DNA from: Actinostola sp. cb2023
Taxonomy: Eukaryota; Cnidaria; Anthozoa; Actiniaria; Actinostolidae
Direction: 5' to 3'
Length of the DNA stretch: 64,000 nt
Assembly: GCA_033675265.1 (NCBI GenBank)
Contig: JAUJYZ010000706.1
Coordinates: forward strand, 1 to 64,000
In this document: in pieces, positions 11,061 through 22,227 of the stretch
Numbering within the stretch: the stretch's first letter is position 1
Layout of the letters: each line of letters opens with the position of its first letter
The notes under the pieces: generated by a model
Told to the model about the DNA's origin: nothing
What the model saw: the letters and a program-made list of their open reading frames with translations, nothing else
The model's database searches: none
Position numbers and translations under genes: made by a program

Positions 11061-11264
11061 GGAATGAAGATCTAAGAATGTCAACACCAGCATACAGCAG
11101 TCCTAGTACTAGTGTTAAAAGCACGAGTTTTGAAGATCTTAAACAAATATTCCCTTTTCATGAGATTGAACACTTAAGGCAAGTTTTGGATCGGTCTTAT
11201 ACAATGGATGATGCAGTAGCTGATGTATTGGATGAAGGAATCCTCAGTGTTCCAAGTTCTGAAG
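11061..11264 (+). CDS. HECT-type gene exon 5: CUE-like domain
   Basis: Acceptor TTTTTGTCAG/GG and donor GAAG/GTAAGA. The segment FEDLKQIFPFHEIEHLRQVL, then DDAVADVLDEG, has the CUE pattern: hydrophobic-x-x-x-F-P, then the late Leu and the Ala-x-x-x-Leu helix. CUE domains bind ubiquitin. This matches the expected position ahead of HECT in the family. Confidence 0.6.
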
Positions 11265-11830
11265 GTAAGAGAACAGCCAAATGAGTTTGTTATAATAAGT
11301 TTTAATCAAGTTTGCTAACTTGCCAAAAAAGTTAATACTAGAACCATGAGCCTTTTGTTGACATTTAATGAATTAAAACAAGAGCTACAGTAATACCCAC
11401 TGAGTAAAAAACATGAATTTCAATCAGTGGATTTGATGACGTGAAAATGAAAACAACTTAAATGAATTTCTTGACAATTTTTCTCGAACTGGCCAAAATG
11501 GTATTCAATGCCCTACATGTATGTCTAAATATCAATGTCTATTTTTTTTGGTGAAAAATCTCAAAAGAGCAAGTGCAAAATTTGAGAGGATAATTTCTAA
11601 AAATAAATCTAAACAAGCAAACAAAGGTGCAACATCAAATGAGATGGTTGGGGGCAGGGCTGGGCTTAATGGGTTATTAATCAATTATTGAGTGAGCAAA
11701 TTGGAATTTCAATACTTTTTTACTGAACATAGATCTTCTCACACTTAAATGTTTCAGACATGCATATTTCAATATCCACAAGCTTTGACAATTAAATAAA
11801 TAAAGTTGGTTATTTCTTTTTCTAAATGAG

Positions 11831-11903
11831 GTTGTTAAAGATGAAGCTGTTAAATATGCCAGTGATGAAGAAGACTTGGTTCTTCATACTGACAAAAGTA
11901 AAG
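11831..11903 (+). CDS. HECT-type gene: small acidic exon
   Basis: Encodes VVKDEAVKYASDEEDLVLHT followed by a good donor (AAAG/GTATG). The acceptor is poorly defined (after TTTTTCTAAATGAG) and its phase does not match exon 5 cleanly, so this exon is tentative. Confidence 0.35.
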
Positions 11904-12417
11904 GTATGACAGTCTTTCTTAATTAATAAATATATATTGATTGCACATGATATTGATGCTGTGGTATTATAATAATATTATTATTAATCATGTCATTTAT
12001 CATGTGTTAAAATCCCTGGCCTTATTTCCCCCTTTTTTGAGGCAGTGGGGGAGAATTACAGATCCTAAAAGTTGTGAAATCTTGCATTGCCAGTATGTTT
12101 GCAATGACACGCCCATGTGTAGACAACTAATCACCCCTCCTACTAGGGTCTTGTTCAAATGTGTTGTTTTTGTGATTACCAACAATTTTTGTGATTATAA
12201 ATATAAATACTCTTAGGCCCTCTCCACATGTATGCATTTGCGCATACTTTGGTAAGCGATTCCAGCCATCTGCACATAAACGGTTATCGTTTACGAATCA
12301 TTTTCGCCCATCCACAAAGAAAACGATTCTAAAATGAATCAGTCTAGCCAGGGTCACTGTTGTGGAGTGTTGGATACCTACTCAATTAGAGAGACTGGAG
12401 AAGACCTTGTTCCCCTA

Positions 12418-13197
12418 TGGGGGGCACTCCCCTACATATGCTAATCTATACAGGTATGTGCCGCGGGATAGGGTATGGTTTTTGAGCTCCTTAGGTCTGG
12501 GATAGGGTATCGTTTTTGCACTTTTAGTCTAGGATGGGGTACGTTTTGGTCTGATATACATTTGTAGGGTATGGTTTCCGCAATAACACCACTATCAGTT
12601 TACATACATGTATCCCTTTAGCACGCTTTCAATCTGGGATAGGGTATACATTTTTAAAGTGCACCTAACCCCTGTGAGATTGTTTTAAAAATCTATTCAA
12701 TATAAGCTGAATAGTTGTTGGGTTCAGTATTTTGTGATTTGAACCTTGCGTTTATGAGTTATAGAGGTTTGAAATCTCAATATGCAAATTTGATGACGTC
12801 TACCCAGGAATCATTTATTATACAAAAACGCCCTTGTGCTGATTATTGACATTTGTAAACTTACAGAATATTTTCACAGTCTTTATAAATGATTTTATAA
12901 CTTTTTTGCCCATTTCAAAAAAAAAATAAGTTCTTCTTGAAAAAGTCTAAATAAGTTATGGCAAATTCCTGGGTAGACGTCATCAAATTTGCATATTGAG
13001 ATTTCAAACCTCTATAACTCATAAACGCAAGGTTCAAATCACAAAATACTGAACCCAACAACTATTCAGCTTATATTGAATAGATTTTTAAAACAATCTC
13101 ACAGGGGTTAGGTGCACTTTAAGCTTTAGTCTGGAATAGGGCATGGAAAATCAAAATTTTAGGTCTGGGAAAATACCCTTAGTGCCCCTCCCGGGGA
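12418..13197 (+). repeat. GGGATAGGGTA-rich repeat element, copy A (carries a TTAA MITE)
   Basis: Multiple CTGGGATAGGGTAT-type motifs flanked by roughly inverted ends (GGGGGGCACTCCCC and TAGTGCCCCTCCC). It is interrupted at TTAA by the MITE 12658-13118. An inverted uninterrupted copy is at 16325-16640. Wider ends near 12216 and 13372 (GGCCCTCTCCACATG and its imperfect inverse, next to TTA) hint at an outer Harbinger-type MITE, which I cannot confirm. Confidence 0.55.
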
Positions 13198-13422
13198 CCT
13201 TGTGAAGTCAGTGTTTTCAAAAGTATTCATTTACACCATCCACACAAGAACTTGTAAACAGCGTTTTCAAAAGTATCCACTTTGGAAAACATTTTCAAAA
13301 GTATGTGTTTACGTGTGGACAGAAGACATACAAAGTATGCATTCCATACAAGTCATGTGGATGGTGCCTTTAAGCCACTGTTACATGTTACTAGCTCAGT
13401 AACAGCATTTTATCCATGTTTG
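12440..13422 (+). repeat. Tandem duplication, unit 1 (about 983 bp)
   Basis: Matches 13423-14402 in direct orientation along its full length, differing by small indels. It lies in the intron just upstream of the HECT N-lobe exon. Both units contain the same TTAA MITE, so the duplication came after that insertion. Confidence 0.85.
12658..13118. mobile_element. TTAA-target MITE starting AGTGCACCTAACCCC (copy A)
   Basis: 461 bp, almost a complete palindrome with arms of about 155 bp, flanked by TTAA at 12654-12657 and 13119-13122. The related host repeat at 16404-16407 carries a single TTAA at the same place, a clean empty site. TTAA targeting points to piggyBac or Kolobok transposases. No coding. 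Confidence 0.85.
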
Positions 13423-14402
13423 TGCTAATCTATACAGGTATGTGCCGCGGGATAGGGTATGGTTTTTGAGCTCCTTAGGTCTGGGATAGGGTATCGTTTT
13501 TGCACTTTTAGTCTAGGATGGGGTACGTTTTGGTCTGATATACATTTGTAGGGTATGGTTTCCGCAATAACACCACTATCAGTTTACATACATGTATCCC
13601 TTTAGCACGCTTTCAATCTGGGATAGGGTATACATTTTTAAAGTGCACCTAACCCCTGTGAGATTGTTTTAAAAATCTATTCAATATAAGCTGAATAGTT
13701 GTTGGGTTCAGTATTTTGTGATTTGAACCTTGCGTTTATGAGTTATAGAGGTTTGAAATCTCAATATGCAAATTTGATGACGTCTACCCAGGAATCATTT
13801 ATTATACAAAAACGCCCTTGTGCTGATTATTGACATTTGTAAACTTACAGAATATTTTCAGTCTTTATAAATGATTTTATAACTTTTTTGCCCATTTCAA
13901 AAAAATAAGTTCTTCTTGAAAAAGTCTAAATAAGTTATGGCAAATTCCTGGGTAGACGTCATCAAATTTTGCATATTGAGATTTCAAACCTCTATAACTC
14001 ATAAACGCAAGGTTCAAATCACAAAATACTGAACCCAACAACTATTCAGCTTATATTGAATAGATTTTTAAAACAATCTCACAGGGGTTAGGTGCACTTT
14101 AAGCTTTAGTCTGGAATAGGGCATGGAAAATCAAAATTTTAGGTCTGGGAAAATACCCTTAGTGCCCCTCCCGGGACCTTGTGAAGTCAGTGTTTTTCAA
14201 AAGTATTCATTTACACCATCCACACAAGAACTTGTAAACAGCGTTTTCAAAAGTATCCACTTTGGAAAACATTTTCAAAAGTATGTGTTTACGTGTGGAC
14301 AGAAGACATACAAAGTATGCATTCCATACAAGTCATGTGGATGGTGCCTTTAAGCCACTGTTACATGTTACTAGCTCAGTAACAGCATTTTATCCATGTT
14401 TG
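13423..14402 (+). repeat. Tandem duplication, unit 2
   Basis: Second copy of 12440-13422, ending only about 11 bases before the acceptor of the HECT N-lobe exon, with TTTTATTGTAG in between. Confidence 0.85.
13642..14098. mobile_element. TTAA-target MITE (copy B, duplicated with its host unit)
   Basis: Same element and same position as 12658-13118, flanked by TTAA at 13638-13641 and 14099-14102. It arose by the tandem duplication, not by a second insertion. Confidence 0.8.
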
Positions 14403-14413
14403 TTTTATTGTAG

Positions 14414-15306
14414 GCATGCCTGCCGAACAGATTTTCAAAATATTCAAATCCACTGTTGTCGAAAATAATGGACCAACAATGTCATCACATTAAACCGTTC
14501 TAAGAAGCCATTTCGTGAACTTTGTAGAGTTTACAAAAATGGTTCTGACAAGCTCAAGAGACCCCCAGTAGTGTACTTTATTTCTGAAAGTGGTGACGAT
14601 GAATTTGAAGAAGAAGCTGCAGACATTGGTGGGCCATTAAAAGAGTTCCAAACAATTGCCATAGAAACTGTTCTCACTTCAACAGATCCACAACTATTTG
14701 AAGGAGGTGATGACCATAAAATCCCAGTCCATTCTCAGCAATTTGTACTCAATGGCTTCTTTAAGATGGCAGGTCAAATTATGGCCCATTCGATGATCCA
14801 TGGAGAGATCTGGACAGTCGGTCTAGCGAAGCCAGTGAAGGTTTTCTTGGCATCTGGTTGTTCAGAAAAGTGCTGCACAAGTGGTGTCAGTAGATGATGT
14901 AGCAGATTTGAGTGTCAGAGAGGTTTTGAAACAAATAACTGCAGCCGATGAGGGCCAAATTGCAATGTTATATTCAGATGAAATGGTTTGTAGCCTGATG
15001 GGGGAGAGTGGAGTGAGTGCTGCCTTTCTTACTCTAAACAACGCTTCACAAGTTGCATACGAGATCTTGTTTATCAACTTAGAAAGGGTCTCGAAGTTCT
15101 CAAAGTTGGTCAACTACTGGACAATCAACCAAAAGTAATGTCCTTGGTATTCCCTACAGTGGATCAGTCAGAAATAGATATCAATGTGCTAAAAGGAAGA
15201 GTGAAAAAATTTCCTATTGCCTTAAATGATGACAACAATGTCAACAATGATTGTGCATTCAAGTTTCTGCTTGACTATTTTGAAGAAGTGTGCAAGAGAA
15301 CAGATG
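14414..15306 (+). CDS. HECT-type gene: HECT N-lobe exon
   Basis: Acceptor TTATTGTAG/GC, donor CAGATG/GTAAGT. Begins GMPAEQIFKIFKSTVVENNG, then NRSKKPFRELCRVYKNGSDK, DIGGPLKEFQTIAIE, LFEGGDDHKIPVHSQQFVLN, FFKMAGQIMAHSMIHG, VQKSAAQVVSVDDVADLSV and RKGLEVLKVGQLLDNQPKV. IGGPLKEF and the GxxxAHSxxxG-type block are HECT N-lobe signatures (E2-binding side). One-base shifts occur near 14487, 14855 and 15060. Nothing else in the exon argues against function. Confidence 0.7.
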
Positions 15307-15589
15307 GTAAGTATAGAAACTGCATAATATTTGCAACTATCACAATGTGCCAAGAGAATGGAAACAAAAATGGATATAATATTAGTTTCAATAATTATCA
15401 GACTCATAAATAATACATGAGGAAAACAATAGAAATCACAACTTACTGTGGAGGTTGTATGTAATATATATAGGAGTGGCCATGTTGTAAACGATTTACA
15501 AACTCAAGCAGTATGCAAATTTTATTTTGTGTTTGACTAAGGGTGTGTTCAATTGACCCTATTCCAGAATAGGAATACACGGAATAAAT

Positions 15590-16375
15590 AAAATAATAAT
15601 AATAATAATAAACTTTATTAACGTGTCTTTTAAAATTAGTTAGCTTACATTAACAGTATGCTAATGGGGGGACACCTATCTAAAGAAATTGAAATAAAAG
15701 AAAATAATTCAAATATATCACCTGATATATATAATTACATAATGCCAATACTAATAATATCAAATCTAAATTCTAAAATTTGTATTAAAATAATTATAAA
15801 AAAATATATATCTTACTAAAAAAAAATTATAATATGTATATATACAGAATATAATAATTAACTAATTATTACATAAAAAACAAGCGTGACATGTTTCTTG
15901 TATTAAATCCTTAAGGTCTAATTTCCTTATACAGTCATTTGCAAACATTCTGGCCGCTACGAGATATCAATATATCGGGTGCATTATGGGTAATTAAATA
16001 ATAGCAAAATCCCCTTAAAGCGGGTTAACGCCAGCAAAGTTGGTATAAATATTTAGTATAATGTTTATTTTAGTCATACGTTTGTTGTTTGTAAATTTTG
16101 CTTTATTTAATAAGTTAGGAAACTAAAAATAGTATTATTTTAATACCCATAATGCACCCGATATATTGATACATCGTGGTGGCCAGAATTTTTGCAAATG
16201 ACTGTATATGTGTTTTGAAAATATTAATAGTACTAGACTTTCTTATAGTATCACTTAGTTTTGACCATAGAATAGGTCCAAAGTATCTTAGACTATGTTT
16301 ACCATACGTTACAGTGTTAAATCTAGGTATTATGGGGGTCGCACTAAGGGGTATTTTTGGGTAGTGGCACCTCAA
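15590..16375 (-). mobile_element. Non-LTR retrotransposon (LINE) 3' fragment, split by a MITE
   Basis: On the minus strand the last coding part reads NTVTYGKHSLRYFGPILWSK, then STINIFKTHI. It is interrupted by the mariner-type MITE 15932-16204 and resumes as RKLDLKDLIQETCHACF followed by a stop. This YGxxSLRY...W..L...FK..I pattern is the C-terminus of CR1/L2/RTE-like RT proteins. The 3' UTR ends AATAAAGTTTATTATTATTA, a triplet-repeat tail, at about 15598. The 5' part is missing. Confidence 0.75.
15932..16204. mobile_element. Tc1/mariner-type MITE (copy 2) inside the LINE
   Basis: 273 bp, ends CAGTCATTTGCAAA and inverse, flanked by TA (15930-15931 and 16205-16206). Counting one TA only, the LINE coding frame reads straight through, so the element inserted into an intact LINE. 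Same family as 7123-7375. Confidence 0.85.
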
Positions 16376-16640
16376 AACCCTGATCCTATCCCAGACTAAA
16401 GCTTTAAAATGTATACCCTATCCAGACTAAAGCATAAAAAAATGTATACCCTATCCCAGATTGAAAGCGTGCTAAAGGGATATGTAAACTGATAGTGGCG
16501 TTACTGAACGTACCCCATCCTAGACTAAAAGTGCAAAAACACGATACCCTATCCCAGACCTAAGGAGCTCAAAAACCATACCCTATCCCGCGGCACATAC
16601 CCGTATAGCATATATAGAGGAGATCCCCCCCCCCCCCTCC
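16325..16640 (-). repeat. GGGATAGGGTA-rich repeat, inverted copy without the MITE
   Basis: Inverse of the outer parts of 12418-13197. Where those carry the TTAA MITE, this copy has a single TTAA at 16404-16407 followed directly by the GCTTTAGTCTGG flank. It ends in a C-rich run (16627-16645). Confidence 0.75.
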
Positions 16641-16850
16641 CCCCGCAATATTGGGTTATGCCTTTGGCTTGAGTTTGTACATTTTGTAACTCCTGATACA
16701 TCACTGCTTTGAATGCTCTAACACTAGTTAGATAAACACTATTTATTGGAAGACAAATGCAATAGCATTAGACTTACATGCATAAATAAATATAAATAAA
16801 TGACTTTATTTGCTTTTATAGGTGTTGGAATAAGCCAAGTCAGAGTTTAA

Positions 16851-18885
16851 GGGGCGCGCGCGGCCTGGTAACGAATGTGTCCGAAGTTAATTTTTCTCCC
16901 ATGTCATTTTTGCGAGTTTTCTAGGAGCATTTTACACTACTTTTTCTGTACTAATAAAGTATTTTCCCTGTTTTACTAGTCACATACAACTGCAAGGTAA
17001 CTCTAACAGCGCTTATATGTTCATTTGAATACGATAATCCACTGAAAAAACGTAGTTTAAAATCGCCCACAAGCTTACCAATCTCGAAGCGGATTGGGCT
17101 TCCTGTGTCAACTGATCACAACGTTTGGATTTCGCTTTTAAATCATGTCTTTGTGTCGATTCTTGGCAATTTTTCAGAAAATAATAAAGATTATGAGTTG
17201 TTTATCACTTTGTGCTGTTTTTGTGGGTGGCAAATGCAATTAAATCCATACATATTGAAAGAGGGATATGTGAAAAGAAGAAAAATAGAATGGAGAAGTG
17301 AAAATAAATAAATGGATCTTTGAAATTAAAAATTTTTAAAAATTAAAAATTAAGAAATAAAACTAATAAAAAGTAAGAAATAAAAAATATTAAATAAAAG
17401 TAAAAGTGGACGTGGATTTTTTGGGGGTGGCAAATGCAATTCAACCCATACATATGGAAAAATGAAGAGAGCAGTGGTTGTATGCGAGGGTAAAAAACAT
17501 GACAGTTTTTATGGGCGGTTTTTATGGGTGGCAAATGCAATTCAATTCATACATATTGAAAGAGGGATATGTGAAAAGAAGAAAAATAGAATGGAGAAGT
17601 GAAAATAAATAAATGGATCTTTGAAAAATTAAAAATTAAAAAAATTAAAAAATTAAGAAATAAAACTAATAAAAAGTAAGAAATAAAAAAAATATTAAAT
17701 AAAAGTAAAAGTGGACGTAGGATTTTTTGGGGGTGCGTAAATGCAATTCAACCCATACATATCGGAAAAATGATACAAGAGAGCAGTGGTTGTATACGAG
17801 GGTAAAAAACATGACAGTTTTTCATGGGCGGTTTTTATGGGCTAGGCAAATGCGATTCCATTATAATATTGAATGCAAGGGAAGAGGACACACACCGTCA
17901 CACCGTAAACGTTAAAAAAAAAAAAAGAATATAATACCCCTTCAAGCAAAGAGCCAAAAACTATAAAGTACTTCCCCGCATCACTACCAAATTCAAAATT
18001 TTGATTTCATTAAAAAGTGATCTAAAATAATATAATAGAAAATAAATATATAATAATCCACCAAAAAAATACGTAAAAGTAAGCAAATAAACAATCCATA
18101 AACAATAAAATAAATAATAATAAAATAAAGTGCGCTGTATGTGAGGATAAAAAAATTGAACCAATAAAAAAATTGCGCACCCAAGTAAAAATAGAAATAA
18201 ATCAATAAATGGATAAATAAATAAATATAAAATAAATGATAAATTGTGTTGGATCAGAAAAGGTTGAGGTTCTTTCTCTCCTGGGCGAGTTCAGAAAATT
18301 CAAAGAAAAAGATAGGGAAAAAGGTGGTGTGAAGAAGAAAATGAAAATAGAGTAGAAAAATATAAATATTTGGGTATACGAAACAAAATGGTTGTTGAGC
18401 GGGGAGGAGGAGGGGACGGCGGCGGCGAAGCAGGGAGGGGGAGGGAGGGAAGGTGGTTTTCGTCAAGGTAAAACGAACGACCATGGAGGAAGGATAGAAA
18501 CGTATAGAGTGAAGGAATAGACAACAAGCAAAATTAAATAATAAATAACAGACAAAAACCGAACGCAATTGATGACGCCTAGCAAACGTTGCGAAGCACG
18601 CCGTGAAAGCACAAACGACGGCTACCGAGACGGAAGGGAACGGGAAGATCGTAGCAGGAAATATCGTAACACCGTGCACCGGGGAGGAGAGATGGGACTC
18701 AGTAGTACCACGTTCCACCAAGATTTAATCTAACGGGAGCTTGAAATCTTGGTGGAGATATAGATCAATGTATTTCATACTTCGAAGCCAGTCACGGCTT
18801 CACTACGTACCGGACTTACGTGTATAACGAAAGGCATTTTTATCGTAAAATAGAATTTGATTAACAAATCACACATGAGGTTGAA
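16851..18885. mobile_element. Probable insertion splitting the HECT C-lobe exon (TTAA borders)
   Basis: An acceptor at 16821 opens an exon that breaks at TTAA 16847-16850 and appears to continue at TTAA 18886-18889 into the C-lobe. The left end GGGGCGCGCGCGG resembles the AGGGGC end of the TTAA MITE at 46950, and both contain GGGCTTCCTGTGTC. The right end does not show an inverse. The interior is low-complexity A/T-rich DNA with a duplicated block, so this may be more than one event. Confidence 0.4.
17218..17840 (+). repeat. Two-copy tandem repeat, about 305 bp units
   Basis: 17218-17526 and 17527-17840 match, both starting near GGGTGGCAAATGCAATT and containing AAATAAATAAATGGATC and long AAAATTAAAAA runs. 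Noncoding. The flank to 18260 is A/T simple sequence, then a purine-rich G-rich block at 18390-18460. Confidence 0.65.
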
Positions 18886-19082
18886 TTAAGAAGACCTTTA
18901 TGCCACATACCCTATTCATCACTGGCTCACCACTTCTACCAAGAGAAATCACTGTTCCATTCTTGCCTGCTGACAAAGCTTTACCAGACCCTAACTACTT
19001 GGCTCTAATGCTGTTAAAAGTTCCTACCTGTTATACAACATATGATATGTTTTTGTTCAGCATTTGATTCAACGATCTCAAT
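18886..19082 (+). CDS. HECT-type gene: C-lobe exon segment
   Basis: Encodes EFKKTFMPHTLFITGSPLLP, then REITVPFLPADKALPDPNYL, then KVPTCYTTYDMFLFSI. FITGSPxLP and the LP...LP..TT...F spacing are typical of HECT C-lobes. The catalytic TC expected after LPxA is absent at that spot, and the Cys in PTCYTTY lies further on. A one-base shift near 19064 brings in FDSTISI, where the ISL2EU-like element is inserted at AT 19081-19082. Confidence 0.65.
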
Positions 19083-19162
19083 AGGCCTTTCTCAACGTGA
19101 CAGCCATTTTAAACATGAAAACGAGGCTATTAACGCATGACTAATCCAAGATTGGCGGACGA
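19083..19162 (+). repeat. Left TIR of the ISL2EU-like element
   Basis: Pairs with 22449-22368. Identity is highest over GAGGCTATTAACGCATGAC and CTAATCCAAGAT. The TIR ends in an ATGGCGG-like start context on the right side; the left copy reads ATTGGCGG. Confidence 0.75.
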
Positions 19163-19239
19163 ACGCCACTGCAGGGACTGTAAGTACTCGTATTCAGACT
19201 CCGAGTTCATCAGGTTTTTGCTTGGACAGCTCTCTTAAA

Positions 19240-21060
19240 ATGCTACCAAAAATTACCATGAACGATGTGGAAGAATTTGTTGTCAGTGAAAAAGCTCCTA
19301 AAAGTGGCTTGACAAAAGGGATACAAATTTTTTTGTGAAGGATTCATCACGAATTCCAAGGTTTGTTTACATTTTGTCGGTGACTGTTAAACGTCTGCTT
19401 TCACCGTTCGCTTTCCTTATAGCTGCATTATTTTTATTCTCCCTCGACATTCCAGTTGCTACTCAACCAGATAATACAAACCAAGTTTACTTGAGATCAA
19501 AGTGTTTTAAGTCATTGAAAAAGAATGAAGATACCACATCAACTGCAGGTACATTTTAAAGCTACTGCAGTGTAGCAGAGTAGGGATAGTATTTTAAAAT
19601 GCTAAAGCCTTGTTTGATCTTTGCCTGATATAGCATGTTTGTAAATGGTTCACATACTGTGAATAATATCAAGTTAGTTTCGTATATAATTAAGGATATT
19701 ATAAATCTTCATATACCATTTATTAAAAAAACTGATCTTTTTACCTGTTTTCCTAGAATATGTTTATTGTCAAAAACCGGTGTTTCATCCAAAGTAATAC
19801 AGCACTCATGTAGCTGCAAGGCCGCGTCAGGGGATTTGTAACCACAATTTGTAACAACAGCCTTACTATTTCAAAGCAGCTCATTACAGCTTGCTTAATT
19901 TCACTACAGTTTCCTGTGATCCCTTCTAAGACTCCCCTCCCTCAACAGTGGCATAAACAAAGGACATCTGAGTGTAGCACCAGAATGCATACAGGGTATG
20001 AAAATAAGGAAAACCCTCACTGAAGCTAAAACAGGCAAAAATAAGATCATAATTGATGGAGTACAATCCAGTCTCTACAACCCCTTAGGTGATGATTTTC
20101 CACCCACCACTTTCATTGAGGCAATTCCAGAAAGAAATGGTCCTTAATTGCACAGAAACTCAGTTTTCAAAACTGTTTAATCTTCCATCAGAAATAGCTA
20201 CTACAGAATGCCAATTTGGCTCCTGTGCCAAAGGGTAGTCCTTTATTTATCCTATCGAGCAAAAGGTGGTACCAGACTATTCTTAATATTACCAAGTTGC
20301 CACAGTCTGAAGATTTTCCACCCCTCCCCTTTAACAATATTAAGCTTCACATTACAGTAAGGTACTGACAAGACAAAGGAAGCTATATACTTTGAAGGAC
20401 ACCAACTGTCACTTCAAGAGTGTGGACACCACGTAGAGCAGCCGGACACGTGTCCAATCTAAAAGTCCTTACTGGGAAAAATTGAGAAAAACTAGAATAA
20501 CCGCATCCATTTTCAAGAGGGGGGTTGCCTGCAAAGGAAGAGGAGAAAAAAAGATTATGAAGAGCCTGATAAGAGAGGGGGGCAACTGTAAAAAAAAAAA
20601 GATTAGACAAACTGAAGCCATGAAGTATGGTTCTAGACATGAGGCGGGAAGCAGCTATCATATACAGCGATTCAAAAGCTGTCAATGTACGTAGAACTGG
20701 CTTTGTGCTGGCTTAACCCAGAGGCTGCCCTCAATTTAGGACGCAAGCCCTGATTATATTGTTTACGATCCTGCCAACAGGGATAATGTTCTTTGGATGT
20801 TATGGAAATTAAGTGTTTTACCAGCCTCCTTTATGTCACAGATGCCAAATGCCTAAGACCCACAATGGACAGCTATCCCTAAGAAAGAACAATCAATATT
20901 ACTACCAAATACAGGGTCAACTTGTACATAACTGGACTGAAATGCGTGTGACTTGATGGGTCCTATGCAAGGATGACGCGGCACATAGAAAGAATCCACT
21001 TTAATGAGGATTTCTTTCTTTCAATGTGTTGCAACTTAAGATAAATTCTTTTTGCATACT
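19240..21060 (+). pseudogene. SWIM zinc-finger / YqaJ-type nuclease gene, degenerate
   Basis: Pieces in order: MLPKITMNDVEEFVVSEKAP and GYKFFCEGFITNSK (19240-19361); QVYLRSKCFKSLKKNED ending at donor GCAG/GTACAT (19552); the SWIM finger CSCKAASG...CNH near 19810-19850, with a frame change between its halves; LPQQWHKQRT then IIIDGVQSSLYNPLG (about 19945-20090); the YqaJ fold SPYWEKLRKTRITASIF, MKYGSRHE and LGRKP, with the E-x-K strand VMEIKC near 20800; and YYYQIQGQL (about 20905). YqaJ is a PD-(D/E)xK nuclease. Many frameshifts, a few stops. The SAP-like first exons seen at 38 kb are missing here. Confidence 0.65.
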
Positions 21061-22227
21061 TTCGCCCTTTATTAGTGTTTAGCTTTACATGCACTCACAT
21101 TGCTTCAATGTTATCAGTGAATTAAGAGTCTGCATAAGTATGTGTTATGTTCGTATAACATTTACTTCATGAAACTCCATCCAATTTACCTTATCATCAA
21201 AAATAGTATTACACGATATCTAAGCAAATAATGCAAGAAAATTAGAAAGAAAACATTCTTTATAAAGGTATACTTTTGACGATCACTGCTGAAATACTAG
21301 CGGGATACAGTTCAACACATCCCGCCGGAAGCTGTAATTATAAGGAATTATCGAAACTTGCTGTCGGTGCTATGCACAAGGTCAATAATATGAGTAAATG
21401 AAACCTTTGCATGACCGGTGTTACAGGCAATCTAAGTCTTTATCACTGATATAGAAATTGATTAATAAAACACAGTGTCGTATATCGCTGGTAGTATATA
21501 TACAGACCATGAATTATTATTAATGAGCAGATTGATAATAGCCTTATCTTGATTTGGCAAAATGGTTTTGAGTTCAATTTGGGAGTAATTGGATTTTCTA
21601 GGTATTTTTAAGATTCAAAATGAACTCTTCTGCTATATTTTTTCAATTATTTCAAAATTTCATTCAAATTAATCCCAAATTGCCACTCGAAGTTAAAATG
21701 AGCTGAGCAGACTTTAGTGTGTTGCATTATCTGAAACATAACAAAAAAATGAAAAAGATAAAAACAAACAAATGAACAAGACTTCCATAAAGGTATTAAA
21801 AAAAGCATAAACCTTGGACATTCAGAATAATGTTTTCATTATTATTGGGTTACTAAGTATGGACAATAAGACTAGTAGGTGATAGTAGTGTAGTATGGTA
21901 GCATAGTATAGTGCAATTACAATATCACTAAGTATTTAAAGTAAATGACAAACATTTTTTCCCCTTGTTTGACAGTCTGAGATCCCTACAGTCTCTGATC
22001 AGGTTCGGGGATGGACAATAGATGTCATTTTTCTTTGAAACGATAATCAAATGCCAATCACTTCTAGAGCCATATATTGTATAATATATAAAGCGAAAAA
22101 TAAGAGTCCCTTGTTGTTGTTTTTTGCCTTATTTAAAAACAACAGTCGGATTGACTTTGAGCGAAATGTATCGTCGGAAAACATTACAGTTACAATTAAA
22201 GCAAATTATTTTCGTCTTTCTACATAC

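Noticed and set aside
12216..13372. Outer Harbinger-type MITE (GGCCCTCTCCACATG ends next to TTA)
   Set aside because: End pairing is imperfect and the TTA duplication is offset by one base on the right; not enough to list as its own element.
16115..16375. An 86-codon frame as an independent gene
   Set aside because: It is the LINE C-terminus running into the mariner-type MITE.
18254..18721. 155-codon hydrophobic minus-strand frame
   Set aside because: Low-complexity Ser/Phe/Pro translation of a purine-rich stretch; no domain, splice signals or neighbour support.
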